In this document: piece after piece, positions 52,940-61,239 of the stretch
Numbering within the stretch: the first letter of the stretch is position 1
How the letters are laid out: each line of letters starts with the position of its first letter
NCBI GenBank assembly: GCA_035399665.1
Contig: DAOPJM010000007.1
Location: 3,567 to 67,566, forward strand
From: DAOPJM01 sp035399665
GTDB lineage: Bacteria > Bacillota > Clostridia > Christensenellales > CAG-138
DNA: 64,000 bases
Direction of reading: 5' to 3'
Made by a program: the position numbers and the translations under genes
The notes under the pieces: generated by a model
Database searches by the model: none
Told to the model about the DNA's origin: nothing
Seen by the model: the letters and a program-made list of their open reading frames with translations, nothing else

Positions 52940-53922
52940 TGAACGGACTTATATCCCTTTTGCAGGCTGCCATCGTCTTTGGCACGGTCATCATGTTCGG
53001 CGCGGTGGGTGAAATTATCACCGAGAAATCGGGCAATCTGAACCTCGGCGTTCCCGGTATCATGTACCTGGGCGGCATAGCCGGGCTTATCGGGGTGTTC
53101 CTCTATGAGTCCTCGACCGCGACCCCCATACCCGTACTGGGCGTTATCATTGGCTTGCTGTGCGCCTTTGCGGCCTCGGTCTTGGGCGGGCTTATCTACT
53201 CGCTGCTCACCATTACCCTAAGGGCGAATCAGAACGTCACAGGTCTCACCCTGACCATATTCGGCACGGGCTTTGCCAACTTCTTCGGCGGCTCGCTGAA
53301 CAAGCTTGCGGGCGGCGTCGGTCAGATTTCCGTGGCCGTGACCTCGAGCGCATTCCGCGCAAGCATTCCGGGCCTCGCAAGGCTGCCCTATGCAGGAAGT
53401 CTCCTGTTCTCATACGGCTTTATGGTCTACCTTGCCATAGTTGTGGCGGTGCTTGTCTCATGGTTCATCACCCGCACAAGCCTCGGCCTCAACCTTCGCG
53501 CCGTCGGCGAAAACCCCGCTACGGCCGACGCCGCTGGCATAAACGTCACCGCCTACCGCTACATCGCAACCTGTCTGGGCGCGGGCATTTCAGGCATGGG
53601 CGGTCTGTACTATGTCATGGACTACACTAAAGGCACATGGGCAAACGACGGCGGCATAGCCACCTTGGGCTGGCTTGCTGTCGCGCTGGTCATTTTCGCC
53701 ACTTGGAAGCCCGTCAGAGCCATCTGGGGTTCATTTCTCTTTGGCGTACTATTTTGGCTGTACTTCTATGTACCCGGTCTTACAAGGAGTTCGCAGGAGC
53801 TGTTTAAGATGCTCCCCTACATCGTAACCATACTGGTTCTCATCTTTGTCTCATTGCAGCGCAAGCGCGAGAATCAGCCCCCCGCCGCTCTTGGTCTACC
53901 CTACTTCAGAGAGGAACGATAA
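52939..53922 (+). CDS. BMP-type ABC transporter permease, subunit 2
   Basis: A 327-residue permease of the same family (NupQ type), forming the channel with subunit 1. It begins with an amphipathic stretch, then EKSGNLNLGVPGIMYLGG, typical of the smaller permease; the coupling loop has GLNLRAVGENPATADAAGINV. It starts at ATG in TAATG and has AAGGAGGG upstream. Together with the binding protein this importer should take up nucleosides, fitting the purine degradation operon at 32-39 kb. Confidence 0.9.
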   Translation: MNGLISLLQAAIVFGTVIMFGAVGEIITEKSGNLNLGVPGIMYLGGIAGLIGVFLYESSTATPIPVLGVIIGLLCAFAASVLGGLIYSLLTITLRANQNVTGLTLTIFGTGFANFFGGSLNKLAGGVGQISVAVTSSAFRASIPGLARLPYAGSLLFSYGFMVYLAIVVAVLVSWFITRTSLGLNLRAVGENPATADAAGINVTAYRYIATCLGAGISGMGGLYYVMDYTKGTWANDGGIATLGWLAVALVIFATWKPVRAIWGSFLFGVLFWLYFYVPGLTRSSQELFKMLPYIVTILVLIFVSLQRKRENQPPAALGLPYFREER

Positions 53923-53944
53923 TCGCGGCATGGCAATCCATATT

Positions 53945-53977
53945 GGAGCGGTGATCATTCGCCGCTCCTTTCTTTTA
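53945..53977 (+). terminator. Intrinsic terminator after the ABC transporter operon
   Basis: GGAGCGG (53945-53951) pairs with CCGCTCC (53962-53968), followed by TTTCTTTTA. Confidence 0.85.
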
Positions 53978-54020
53978 CCTCAAATAACAGTGGCTTAACC
54001 GTGAAAAGCGACCGTGGGAA

Positions 54021-54049
54021 TTGACAAAGACCTTGGTAATTGGTATCAT
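54021..54049 (+). promoter_or_regulatory. Promoter of the RCC1-repeat lipoprotein gene
   Basis: TTGACA (54021-54026), 17-bp spacer, TATCAT (54044-54049). The ATG at 54076 has TCGGAGGGA upstream. An alternative in-frame GTG at 54040 lies within the promoter. Confidence 0.8.
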
Positions 54050-54075
54050 ATAGGAAATCGATTCTCGGAGGGATT

Positions 54076-55794
54076 ATGAAAGCTTTCCGCTTGCGCGCCA
54101 TCGTTGCGCTGCTCCTTTGCTCCTGCTTGCTCTTGGGGTTTGTCGGGTGTTCGGATTCACTCACCATTTCGCAGGCCAAGTCCATGCTGGGCGTTATTGA
54201 CGCCGGCAAGTACCACACGGTGGGCATAACCCAAGACGGCTCCGCGCTTGCCGTAGGCTTCAACAGCGATGGGCAATGCAATGTGTCCGATTGGACGAAC
54301 CTCGTATTCATCGCGGCGGGTGACGAATTTACACTCGGCGTCAAGTCTGATGGGAGCGTTCTTGCTGTCGGCAACAACTCCGACGGACAGTGCAACATCA
54401 AGGAGTTGAAGAACATCAAGTCGGTCGCGGCTGGCAAGTATCACTCTCTTGCCGTGTCCAAGGATGGTATTGCCTATGCTTCCGGCTATAATTCCGACGG
54501 ACAGCTTGGCGTTTCGTCTTGGAGCGGCATTACGGCGGTGGCGGCGGGCGCTTACCACAGCGTAGGCTTGAAATCCGACGGCACGGTCGTTGCCTGCGGG
54601 TGGAATGAGTACGGACAGACAGACGTCTCCGAATGGATCAACGTCGTTGCAATTGCCTGCGGCGATGATTTCACGGTTGGATTGAAGGCCAACGGTACGG
54701 TCGTTGCCTGCGGCAAGAACACGAGCGGTCAATGCGACACCTCCGATTGGCGTGACGTTGTGGCCGTTGCCTGCGGCAGTACCTACACCCTCGCTCTCCT
54801 TGATAACGGCACGGTCGTTTCCTGCGGCAGCAACGACAAGGGGCAGTGCGAAACCTCGTCGTGGCGTAATGTCGCGGCGATAGCGGCGGGCGACAGGCAC
54901 AGCGCGGCCGTACAGCGCGACGGAAGCGTCCTTGTCTGCGGAAGCGATGATTCCGAAAGGCTTGACGTCACCGATTGGAAGGATATCACCGCCATTTCCG
55001 CCGGCTTTAACCACACCCTGGGACTGACTTTACGCGGCAAGGTAGTGGCCTGCGGCAGCAACGAGTACGGTCAACTTGATGTTGGCAAGTGGAAGAATGT
55101 CAGCGCGATAGCGGCCGGCTATTGGCACAGCGTGGCTCTGCTTGAGGATGGAACGCTCGAAGCCTGCGGCAGCGACGCGGAGGGACAGCTTGGCGTTGAG
55201 TACTGGACGGGCTGCACGGCCATCGCGGCCGGCACGGAACACACCATTGCGCTCAGCGCGGACGGCATGGTCAGAGCCGTAGGTTACAACGATTACAAGC
55301 AATGCGACGTTTCGGATTGGAAGGGTGTGCGCTCGATCTTCGCGGGCTGGGACTACACCGTGGCGATACTCGACAACACCCTTGTTGTCGCTACCGGTTT
55401 TGATGAGTTCAATCAATGCTCCGTGGCGAATTGGTCGAAGATTCAAGAGGTCGCCTGCGGACTGCATCACACTCTTGGACTGTTAACTGACGGCACTGTC
55501 GTGTTCTGCGGCATTAACCGCAACGGCGAAGGTGATATTGGCGACTGGCAAGGCATTACTTCCATCGCGGTAGGCAGCACGCACTCCGTGGGTCTGAAGG
55601 CTGACGGAACTGTGGTCGCAGTTGGCGACAACAGCTACAATCAATGCGACGTCTCGGACTGGACCGACATAGTCGCAATTGCCTGCGGTTACTGGCACAC
55701 CGTGGGATTGAAATCCGATGGCACGGTGGTCGCCTGCGGAGACTACAACTTCGGCCAGTTCGACATCGACAGCTGGCAGCTCAAGGGTCTGTAA
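54076..55794 (+). CDS. Surface lipoprotein made of 14 RCC1-like repeats
   Basis: A 572-residue lipoprotein with lipobox LGFVGC (Cys25), followed directly by 14 tandem repeats of about 38 residues and nothing else. The consensus unit is roughly IAAG-x-x-HTVGLKSDGTVVACG, then N-x-x-GQCDVSDW-x-x-I. Fourteen blades equal two seven-bladed beta-propellers. Each repeat conserves Gly, Asp and Trp. RCC1-type propellers mostly bind proteins or nucleotides; extracellular bacterial versions are common but uncharacterised. The gene is monocistronic. Repeats have diverged (about half identical), so the array is old rather than a recent expansion. Repeats 10-12 are the least regular. Confidence 0.9.
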   Translation: MKAFRLRAIVALLLCSCLLLGFVGCSDSLTISQAKSMLGVIDAGKYHTVGITQDGSALAVGFNSDGQCNVSDWTNLVFIAAGDEFTLGVKSDGSVLAVGNNSDGQCNIKELKNIKSVAAGKYHSLAVSKDGIAYASGYNSDGQLGVSSWSGITAVAAGAYHSVGLKSDGTVVACGWNEYGQTDVSEWINVVAIACGDDFTVGLKANGTVVACGKNTSGQCDTSDWRDVVAVACGSTYTLALLDNGTVVSCGSNDKGQCETSSWRNVAAIAAGDRHSAAVQRDGSVLVCGSDDSERLDVTDWKDITAISAGFNHTLGLTLRGKVVACGSNEYGQLDVGKWKNVSAIAAGYWHSVALLEDGTLEACGSDAEGQLGVEYWTGCTAIAAGTEHTIALSADGMVRAVGYNDYKQCDVSDWKGVRSIFAGWDYTVAILDNTLVVATGFDEFNQCSVANWSKIQEVACGLHHTLGLLTDGTVVFCGINRNGEGDIGDWQGITSIAVGSTHSVGLKADGTVVAVGDNSYNQCDVSDWTDIVAIACGYWHTVGLKSDGTVVACGDYNFGQFDIDSWQLKGL

Positions 55795-55821
55795 GAATTC
55801 TGATAATCATTGACAGCTATT

Positions 55822-55853
55822 AAAAGAGGGCGGATTCTTTCCGTCCTCTTTTG
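55822..55853. terminator. Bidirectional terminator between the RCC1 and DUF1540 genes
   Basis: AAAAGAGG and CCTCTTTT form the outer stem with further pairing of CGGA and TCCG, giving runs of A and T on either side. It can end both converging transcripts. Confidence 0.75.
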
Positions 55854-55871
55854 TATGAACTTCAGTCTTGT

Positions 55872-56048
55872 TCAGTCGTCCATCTTATGGGTGTAGGAAC
55901 CGCAAAGGCTTTCGTTGGCCTCTCCGGAGTTACAGTTGCACGCGGGGCGAACCTCGATGCGGTTGAGATCACAGTCGGTGCCGCGGCAGTTGTACTTACA
56001 GCTCGTCACTTGGCATCCTACCGTCTGCTTACCGCTCTTGCTGTCCAT
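55872..56048 (-). CDS. DUF1540-domain cysteine-rich small protein
   Basis: A 58-residue protein with the DUF1540 pattern: VGCQVTSCKYN, then DCDLNRIEVRPACNC and SLCGSY. Nine cysteines indicate metal binding, probably zinc. The ATG has AAAGGAGGA at 6-7 nt, which strongly supports it. Small DUF1540 proteins are common in Clostridia, sometimes linked with sporulation; the function is not known. It lies just downstream of rarA on the same strand, 58 bp after its stop, possibly with a weak promoter beginning TTGACG (56098-56093). Confidence 0.85.
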   Translation of the reverse strand: MDSKSGKQTVGCQVTSCKYNCRGTDCDLNRIEVRPACNCNSGEANESLCGSYTHKMDD

Positions 56049-56106
56049 TATGCGTCCTCCTTTTCCATGGAATAACGCTATTATGCGCCGAGCGTCAAGC
56101 TTTTAT

Positions 56107-57417
56107 TCATTCCTGTTTGTCGCGTATCTCGTGATTTTGCTTGATTTTTGCTTCCTGTCCCATCTCGGACGGGAGGTAATACTTCTTGCCTACAAGCTCT
56201 GTCGGCATATACTGCTGCCTGACCCAATGTCCGGGGTAATCATGCGGATACTTGTAATCCACACAATGTCCGAGCTTCTCTGCGCCCTTGTATGAGGCGT
56301 CACGCAGATGAATCGGCACCGGCTCGCTAATTCCGCCCTTTTCCGTGTCCGAGAAAACTCCGTCAAGTGCCATAACCACGCTGTTGGACTTCGGGGATTC
56401 ACAGATGTAGATTATCGCCTGTGACAAAGAGAGCCGTGCCTCCGGCATGCCGATAAGCTCAAGCGCCTGCGCCGCCGCAACCGCCTGCTGCATCGCCATC
56501 GGGTTGGCAAGTCCCACATCCTCACTCGCATGGGCAATTAGCCGTCTTGCGATTATCCTTGGATCACAGCCCGCGTATATGAGCCTTGCGAACCAGCTCA
56601 GCGCGGCGTCGGCGTCGCCGCCCCTTAAGCTCTTGCAGAACGCGGAAAGCATATCGTAGAAAAGCTGATCATCCAATGCTACAACCTTGCGCTGCCCGGA
56701 CTCGGCGGCGACCTCGGCGGTTATGTGCGTTACGCCGTCAGTCTCGGGCGTGGTCAAAACAGCAAGCTCCAACGCGTTCAACGCGTTTCTGCAATCTCCG
56801 TTGGAAAGGTTGACAAGTATGTCCATCGCGGACTCATCGACAACGATGTTTCGCTTGCCGTAGCCGCGCTCCTCATCATGCAGCGCGTTAGTTATGGCTT
56901 TTCTTATGTCCTCAGTCTTTAGGGGGTAGAACTGAAAGAGACGGCATCTGCTGACAACGGCGCCCGTCATAGACACCATGGGGTTTTCAGTAGTCGAGCC
57001 TATGAACCTTATCGTACCGTTCTCAAGGGCCGGCAAAAGGCTGTCGCTCTGCGCCTTTGACCACCTGTGACATTCGTCAAGCAGAAGGTATGTGGGCTTG
57101 TTGAACATCCTAAGGTCATCGGAAGCCTTGGCGACTATGGCGCGAAGCTCCTTAACTCCCGCGCTTACGGCGTTGATTTTCACGAAGTTGGCGCCCGTGC
57201 TCATAGCGATTATGTTGGCAAGCGTCGTCTTCCCCGTCCCCGGTGGGCCGAAGAAGATGGAAGATTGCAGGCTGTCCGTCATTATGGCGCGCCGTAGAAG
57301 CCGCCCCTTGCCTACAATATGCTCCTGCCCTACAAACTCGTCCAAGGTTCTTGGACGCATCCTGTCCGCAAGCGGATTTTTAGCCGAAATATCGCTGTCA
57401 AACAAATCTTTTTTCAT
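56107..57417 (-). CDS. rarA: Replication-associated recombination protein RarA (MgsA)
   Basis: A 436-residue AAA+ ATPase related to clamp loaders, acting at stalled replication forks. It starts MKKDLFD, then NPLADRMRPRTLDEFVGQEHIVG; Walker A is FFGPPGTGKTTLA, Walker B is YLLLDECHRWSK, sensor 1 is FIGSTTENP, and the C-terminal tetramerisation region has DASYKGAEKLGHC and HDYPGHWVRQQYMP. The ATG at 57417 is chosen because family members start here and because the extended -10 lies directly upstream; no ribosome binding site is present. An unconserved longer frame begins at 57552 but would run through both promoters. Confidence 0.93.
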   Translation of the reverse strand: MKKDLFDSDISAKNPLADRMRPRTLDEFVGQEHIVGKGRLLRRAIMTDSLQSSIFFGPPGTGKTTLANIIAMSTGANFVKINAVSAGVKELRAIVAKASDDLRMFNKPTYLLLDECHRWSKAQSDSLLPALENGTIRFIGSTTENPMVSMTGAVVSRCRLFQFYPLKTEDIRKAITNALHDEERGYGKRNIVVDESAMDILVNLSNGDCRNALNALELAVLTTPETDGVTHITAEVAAESGQRKVVALDDQLFYDMLSAFCKSLRGGDADAALSWFARLIYAGCDPRIIARRLIAHASEDVGLANPMAMQQAVAAAQALELIGMPEARLSLSQAIIYICESPKSNSVVMALDGVFSDTEKGGISEPVPIHLRDASYKGAEKLGHCVDYKYPHDYPGHWVRQQYMPTELVGKKYYLPSEMGQEAKIKQNHEIRDKQE

Positions 57418-57424
57418 GTTTTTT

Positions 57425-57433
57425 ATTGTAGCA
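57425..57433 (-). promoter_or_regulatory. Extended -10 promoter of rarA, leaderless
   Basis: Leftward TGC followed by TACAAT (57430-57425); seven A/C bases then ATG at 57417. There is no Shine-Dalgarno sequence, so the mRNA should start at or one base from the start codon. Confidence 0.5.
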
Positions 57434-57436
57434 TAC

Positions 57437-57465
57437 TTGCGCACAAAAGAAAAGTAGTGTATAAT
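57437..57465 (+). promoter_or_regulatory. typA promoter
   Basis: TTGCGC (57437-57442), 17-bp spacer, TATAAT (57460-57465). Divergent from and immediately next to the rarA promoter, so the two polymerases may compete. Confidence 0.72.
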
Positions 57466-57510
57466 TGAAAAGTTTTTGAAACGAACTTTATTTATGGAAC
57501 GGACAGGAAA

Positions 57511-59346
57511 ATGAACATTAGAAACGTTGCTATTATCGCTCACGTCGATCACGGCAAGACAACCTTGGTCGATCAGCTCCTAAAGGACGCAGGCGTACTG
57601 CGCCGCAGTGAAGTCGGCGTAGACCGCATCATGGACTCCAACGACTTAGAGCGGGAGCGAGGCATTACCATACTCTCCAAGAACACCGCCGTGCAGTACG
57701 GCGACACGCGAATCAACATCGTTGACACTCCGGGACACGCCGATTTCGGCGGTGAGGTCGAGCGCATTCTTCAGATGGTGGATGGCGTACTGCTGTTGAT
57801 TGACGCCTTTGAAGGCTGTATGCCGCAAACGCGCTTTGTTTTGCGCAAGGCTCTTGAGCTGAACAAGATCCCCATAGTCGTTGTCAACAAGGTAGATCGT
57901 CCCGACGCGAGACCTGACGAGGTCGTAGATGAAGCGCTGGAGCTTTTCATCGAGCTTGGAGCTTCCGCCGATCAGCTTGACTTCCCCATCGTCTACGCCT
58001 CCGCACGCGATGGCAGAAGCGGGTTCTCCCCTGACAAGCTTGAAAACAGCATGAAGCCGCTGTTTGACACCATAGTCAAGACAATCCCGCAGCCCGCGTC
58101 CGACTATGACGCGCCCTTGCAGATACTGTTCTCAACCTTCGACTATGATGAGTATGTCGGCAAGCTCGGTATCGGCAGGATTGAGCGCGGCACGGCCAGT
58201 AAGGGTCAGCCGATAGTCCTCTGCGGCGGTACGAACAACAAGCTTAGAAACACCAAGATTACCCGTCTTTACAACTTCGAGGGCTTACAGCGTCAAGAGG
58301 TCGAAGTGGCTTACGCAGGCGACATAGTATGCGTCGCAGGCGTGGACGAGCTGAACGTAGGCGACACCGCCTGTGATCCGCTGTGCGTCGAGCCAATGCC
58401 CTTTGTGTCCATCGATGAGCCGACCGTATCCATGCTGTTCATGGTCAATGACAGCCCATTCGCGGGTCAGGAAGGCAAATATGTGACAAGCCGCAACCTG
58501 CGTGATCGCCTCTTTAAGGAGGTTCAGACGAACGTTTCCATGCGCATTGAGGAGACAGGCGCCACCGACACCTTCAGGGTCAGCGGACGAGGCGAGCTGC
58601 ATCTTTCCATACTGATTGAAACCATGCGCAGAGAGGGCTTTGAATTTGCAGTATCCCGTCCCAAGGTTATCATGAAAAAGAACGCCGAGGGACAGCTTTT
58701 GGAGCCTGTCGAGGAACTGACCATTGACGTTCCTTCCGAGTACACGGGCGCTATCATGGAAAAGTTAGGGCGCCGCAAGGCCGAAATGACCGACATGACG
58801 CCGCAGGGCGAAAGCAGTATGCGCTTGAAATTCCTCATTCCCGCAAGAGGTTTGATGGGCTATCGAAGCGAGCTAATGACCGACACACGCGGCAACGGCG
58901 TCATGAATCACATCTTCGACAGCTATCAGCCCTACAAGGGCTTCATCAGTGAGCGCAAGACCGGCAGCCTCGTGGCTCACGAGACGGGCGACACCTCCAG
59001 CTACGGTCTGTTCAATACTCAGGACAGGGGCAGAATGTTTGTTGGCCCCGGCATACCCGTATATGAGGGTGAGATTGTGGGCGAATGCAGCCGCGCTGAG
59101 GACATAGTCGTCAACGTCTGTAAGAAGAAGCACATCACCAACATGCGCGCTTCCGGTTCGGACGAGGCCTTGAGGCTCACCCCCTACACCACCTTCACGC
59201 TTGAGCAGTGCCTTGAGTTCATCGCTGACGACGAGCTTGTCGAGGTCACCCCAAAGAGCATCCGTATGCGCAAGCGCATACTCCACAAGGAGCAGCGCAT
59301 GAAGCTTGCGGCGAAGGTCAATATCGAACAGCCCGATTCGCTGTAA
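57511..59346 (+). CDS. typA: Ribosome-associated GTPase TypA/BipA
   Basis: A 611-residue translational GTPase needed for ribosome assembly or stress growth. G1 is IAHVDHGKTT, G2 ERERGITI, G3 DTPGHADFGGEVER, G4 NKVDR. Domains II, III and V follow and the C-terminal BipA domain includes RNVFDSYQPYKG-like MNHIFDSYQPYKG and DTSSYGLFNTQ. The ATG has CAGGAAA upstream. Monocistronic, with a terminator downstream. Confidence 0.95.
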   Translation: MNIRNVAIIAHVDHGKTTLVDQLLKDAGVLRRSEVGVDRIMDSNDLERERGITILSKNTAVQYGDTRINIVDTPGHADFGGEVERILQMVDGVLLLIDAFEGCMPQTRFVLRKALELNKIPIVVVNKVDRPDARPDEVVDEALELFIELGASADQLDFPIVYASARDGRSGFSPDKLENSMKPLFDTIVKTIPQPASDYDAPLQILFSTFDYDEYVGKLGIGRIERGTASKGQPIVLCGGTNNKLRNTKITRLYNFEGLQRQEVEVAYAGDIVCVAGVDELNVGDTACDPLCVEPMPFVSIDEPTVSMLFMVNDSPFAGQEGKYVTSRNLRDRLFKEVQTNVSMRIEETGATDTFRVSGRGELHLSILIETMRREGFEFAVSRPKVIMKKNAEGQLLEPVEELTIDVPSEYTGAIMEKLGRRKAEMTDMTPQGESSMRLKFLIPARGLMGYRSELMTDTRGNGVMNHIFDSYQPYKGFISERKTGSLVAHETGDTSSYGLFNTQDRGRMFVGPGIPVYEGEIVGECSRAEDIVVNVCKKKHITNMRASGSDEALRLTPYTTFTLEQCLEFIADDELVEVTPKSIRMRKRILHKEQRMKLAAKVNIEQPDSL

Positions 59347-59365
59347 TTGTAATTACTGATGAACT

Positions 59366-59399
59366 AAAGCCCCGAGACGCTGAGCGCTTCGGGGCTTTG
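59366..59399 (+). terminator. Intrinsic terminator after typA
   Basis: AAAGCCCCGA (59366-59375) pairs with TCGGGGCTTT (59389-59398). T residues on either side make it usable from both directions, so it may also end the WYL gene transcript. Confidence 0.85.
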
Positions 59400-59443
59400 T
59401 CATATCTGTCGGGGGTCGCGGCAGGCAGAGTGTGGCTTTCTTT

Positions 59444-60445
59444 TCAGCTTGTGGGAGTGCTGTCGAATGCAAGCTTCACAGCGTTAAGCTGCTGTGACAT
59501 GCCCTCCGCCACGGCCTTGGGACGCAGTATTGTAACAAGTCCGTCCAGTCCGAACAGCCAGCCGTAGAACTGTCTGCTTACTATGACCTTGACGTGGGCT
59601 ATGAAATGTTCTTCGTCATATCGGATGAGGGACGTATCTATTCCGAAACGGTCTATGATGACATTGGCCATGGAGTTGTCGCAGAGCAGCGTTACAAGGT
59701 CCTCGTTTCCGCCGTACATGGAGAACACCCTCTCCGTATACGCGTCGATGTCCATGGTCATGAACACCTTCCTGCCCTCCCTTGACGACTTCTCAACGCG
59801 TATGTCAAACATCTTGTCAACGCGAAAATGCTTGATCATCAAAGCTTCGGAATCGTAGGCCACAAGATAGTACTTCTCGTTGTCATACAGCAAGGCATAA
59901 GGGCTGACCTTGTAGCGCTTGCCATCGTGACGAAAGACCTTCAGCTTCTCTCGATTGTAATCGAAATACAGGAAACTTATCGCTTTATCCTGGTTGATTG
60001 CGATATGCAGCTTATCCACATTATAGTAAATGCTCTCGTTCATGTTCTTGACTCTGTTTTGAACATGAACCTGACGCTCCAATGACTTGGCCTCGGAATT
60101 GCTGACAAACCTTGTCAGCTTTTGTTGAAGATCCGCTGTCTTTTTGCCGGTCAAAAAGCGCGATGCGGAAACACAGTCCATCAGCAGCTTGACTTCAGGT
60201 ATCTCAAACTCGCGCTCGCCAATGAAGTAACCCGCGTTGCGGCCTCTGCTTGAATGAACGTCTACACCAAACTCGATAAGGGCATTTATGCCCTCGCGCA
60301 CCGTGCGCCTTGAAAAGCTTACCCCCTGCTGTTCCATCTCTGCTAAAATCCTATGCATCGATACCGGATGATTCTCATCACTATTATCGTGCAGGAACCG
60401 ATGAAGGTACAACAGCTTTCCCATCTGTTTCGTATTTGCCTGCAT
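59444..60445 (-). CDS. WYL-domain transcriptional regulator
   Basis: A 333-residue regulator with an N-terminal winged HTH (about 1-70; LLYLHRFLHD...RRTVREGINALIEFGVDV) and a WYL domain (about 150-330) with SPYALLYDNEKYYLVAYDS, which usually senses a ligand or nucleic acid. A WCX-like C-terminus follows. It has its own promoter with a long inverted repeat at the -35, suggesting autoregulation. No CRISPR or phage-defence genes adjoin, so it is probably a general regulator. Confidence 0.86.
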   Translation of the reverse strand: MQANTKQMGKLLYLHRFLHDNSDENHPVSMHRILAEMEQQGVSFSRRTVREGINALIEFGVDVHSSRGRNAGYFIGEREFEIPEVKLLMDCVSASRFLTGKKTADLQQKLTRFVSNSEAKSLERQVHVQNRVKNMNESIYYNVDKLHIAINQDKAISFLYFDYNREKLKVFRHDGKRYKVSPYALLYDNEKYYLVAYDSEALMIKHFRVDKMFDIRVEKSSREGRKVFMTMDIDAYTERVFSMYGGNEDLVTLLCDNSMANVIIDRFGIDTSLIRYDEEHFIAHVKVIVSRQFYGWLFGLDGLVTILRPKAVAEGMSQQLNAVKLAFDSTPTS

Positions 60446-60468
60446 ACCTCTTACCTCTATTTTTTTAC

Positions 60469-60496
60469 ATTATAACACATTATTTCTTAATTGAAA
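60469..60496 (-). promoter_or_regulatory. Promoter of the WYL regulator gene
   Basis: Leftward -10 TATAAT (60474-60469) with a weak -35 TTTCAA (60496-60491) at 16 bp. The weak -35 is embedded in the inverted repeat at 60490-60511. Confidence 0.65.
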
Positions 60497-60511
60497 ATGC
60501 CCATTTTCAAT
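60490..60511. promoter_or_regulatory. Perfect 10-bp inverted repeat, probable operator of the WYL regulator
   Basis: ATTGAAAATG and its complement CATTTTCAAT flank a 2-bp CC centre. It covers the -35 of the regulator's own promoter, the place expected for a repressor. No second copy was noticed in the window. Confidence 0.6.
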
Positions 60512-60574
60512 TTTATTTAAGGAATTTGTACTGAATTCATACCAATTAAGCAGATATTTATCCAAAATATCAAT

Positions 60575-60606
60575 AAAGGACGGGAGGCTTTACCTTCCGT
60601 CCTTTA
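60575..60606 (-). terminator. Terminator after hsp20
   Basis: AAAGGACGG (60575-60583) pairs with CCGTCCTTT (60597-60605), with inner AGG/CCT pairing and a T-rich tail in the leftward direction. Confidence 0.78.
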
Positions 60607-60619
60607 TAAATAACGATAT

Positions 60620-61060
60620 TTACTTGACCTCTACCCTCTTAGGCTGAGCTGTTAATTCCTTCTTCTTCGGAAGCGTCAGCTTCAATACGCCGTCGGTGTA
60701 GGAAGCTTCAATGGCTTCGGCGTCAATCTCAGAGATGTTAAACGAGCGCACGAAGCTGCCATAGGAACGTTCGCAGCGCAGATAACCGTTCTTCTTCTCC
60801 TTCTGCTCAAATTCGGAATGACGCTCCGCGGTGACCGTCATGTAGTCGCCCTCAACGTCAATGTGAATGTCCTCCTTCTTGAACCCCGGCAGATCCGCCT
60901 CAATCGTGTAACTGTCGCCGTTGTCGCGGATATCGGTGCGAAACTCCGCAAGGGAGCTGCCACCGAACATGGCCCTTTCGAAAGCGTCCATCTCATGGAA
61001 CGGGTTGTAAACGGAGTCGTTGTTGTGGCTCTTATTGTCATACGGAATCAGTCTAATCAT
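60620..61060 (-). CDS. hsp20: Hsp20/alpha-crystallin family small heat-shock protein
   Basis: A 146-residue ATP-independent holdase. The alpha-crystallin domain (about 40-130) includes YTIEADLPGFKKEDIHIDVEGDYMTVTAER, split by a loop, and the C-terminal VLKLTLPKKKE. The ATG at 61060 is chosen because GGAGGT lies 7 nt upstream; the earlier TTG would include the ribosome binding site. The gene is preceded by a CIRCE element, which points to repression by HrcA. Confidence 0.93.
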   Translation of the reverse strand: MIRLIPYDNKSHNNDSVYNPFHEMDAFERAMFGGSSLAEFRTDIRDNGDSYTIEADLPGFKKEDIHIDVEGDYMTVTAERHSEFEQKEKKNGYLRCERSYGSFVRSFNISEIDAEAIEASYTDGVLKLTLPKKKELTAQPKRVEVK

Positions 61061-61156
61061 GGTAGTGACCTCCAATTTTCGATTTCAAGATTGTCGTCCA
61101 AGCTGTCCTTGGGGTTTCCCCCGCGTCCTTGCAGGCTCTTTCTTGATTGCAAATGT

Positions 61157-61165
61157 ATCATAGCA
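61157..61165 (-). promoter_or_regulatory. Probable hsp20 promoter (extended -10)
   Basis: Leftward TGC followed by TATGAT (61162-61157). No good -35 is seen. A second -10-like TACAAT at 61197-61192 sits closer to the CIRCE element and could be the HrcA-controlled promoter. Confidence 0.45.
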
Positions 61166-61212
61166 TGGGATCTTTACAGAAAAAGGGTGAAATTGTAATC
61201 CAATTGTGAAAC

Positions 61213-61239
61213 TTAGCACTCTATTCCTTGGAGTGCTAA
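61213..61239. promoter_or_regulatory. CIRCE element (HrcA operator)
   Basis: TTAGCACTC, 9-bp spacer, GAGTGCTAA: an exact match to the CIRCE consensus. It lies upstream of hsp20 and overlaps the stop codon of the next gene, so transcription from upstream would pass through it. HrcA is not in the window. Confidence 0.92.

Noticed and set aside
54157..55014. A 285-codon open frame opposite the RCC1 repeats
   Set aside because: It mirrors the repeat pattern of the sense gene and lacks start signals; repetitive codon use keeps the antisense frame open.
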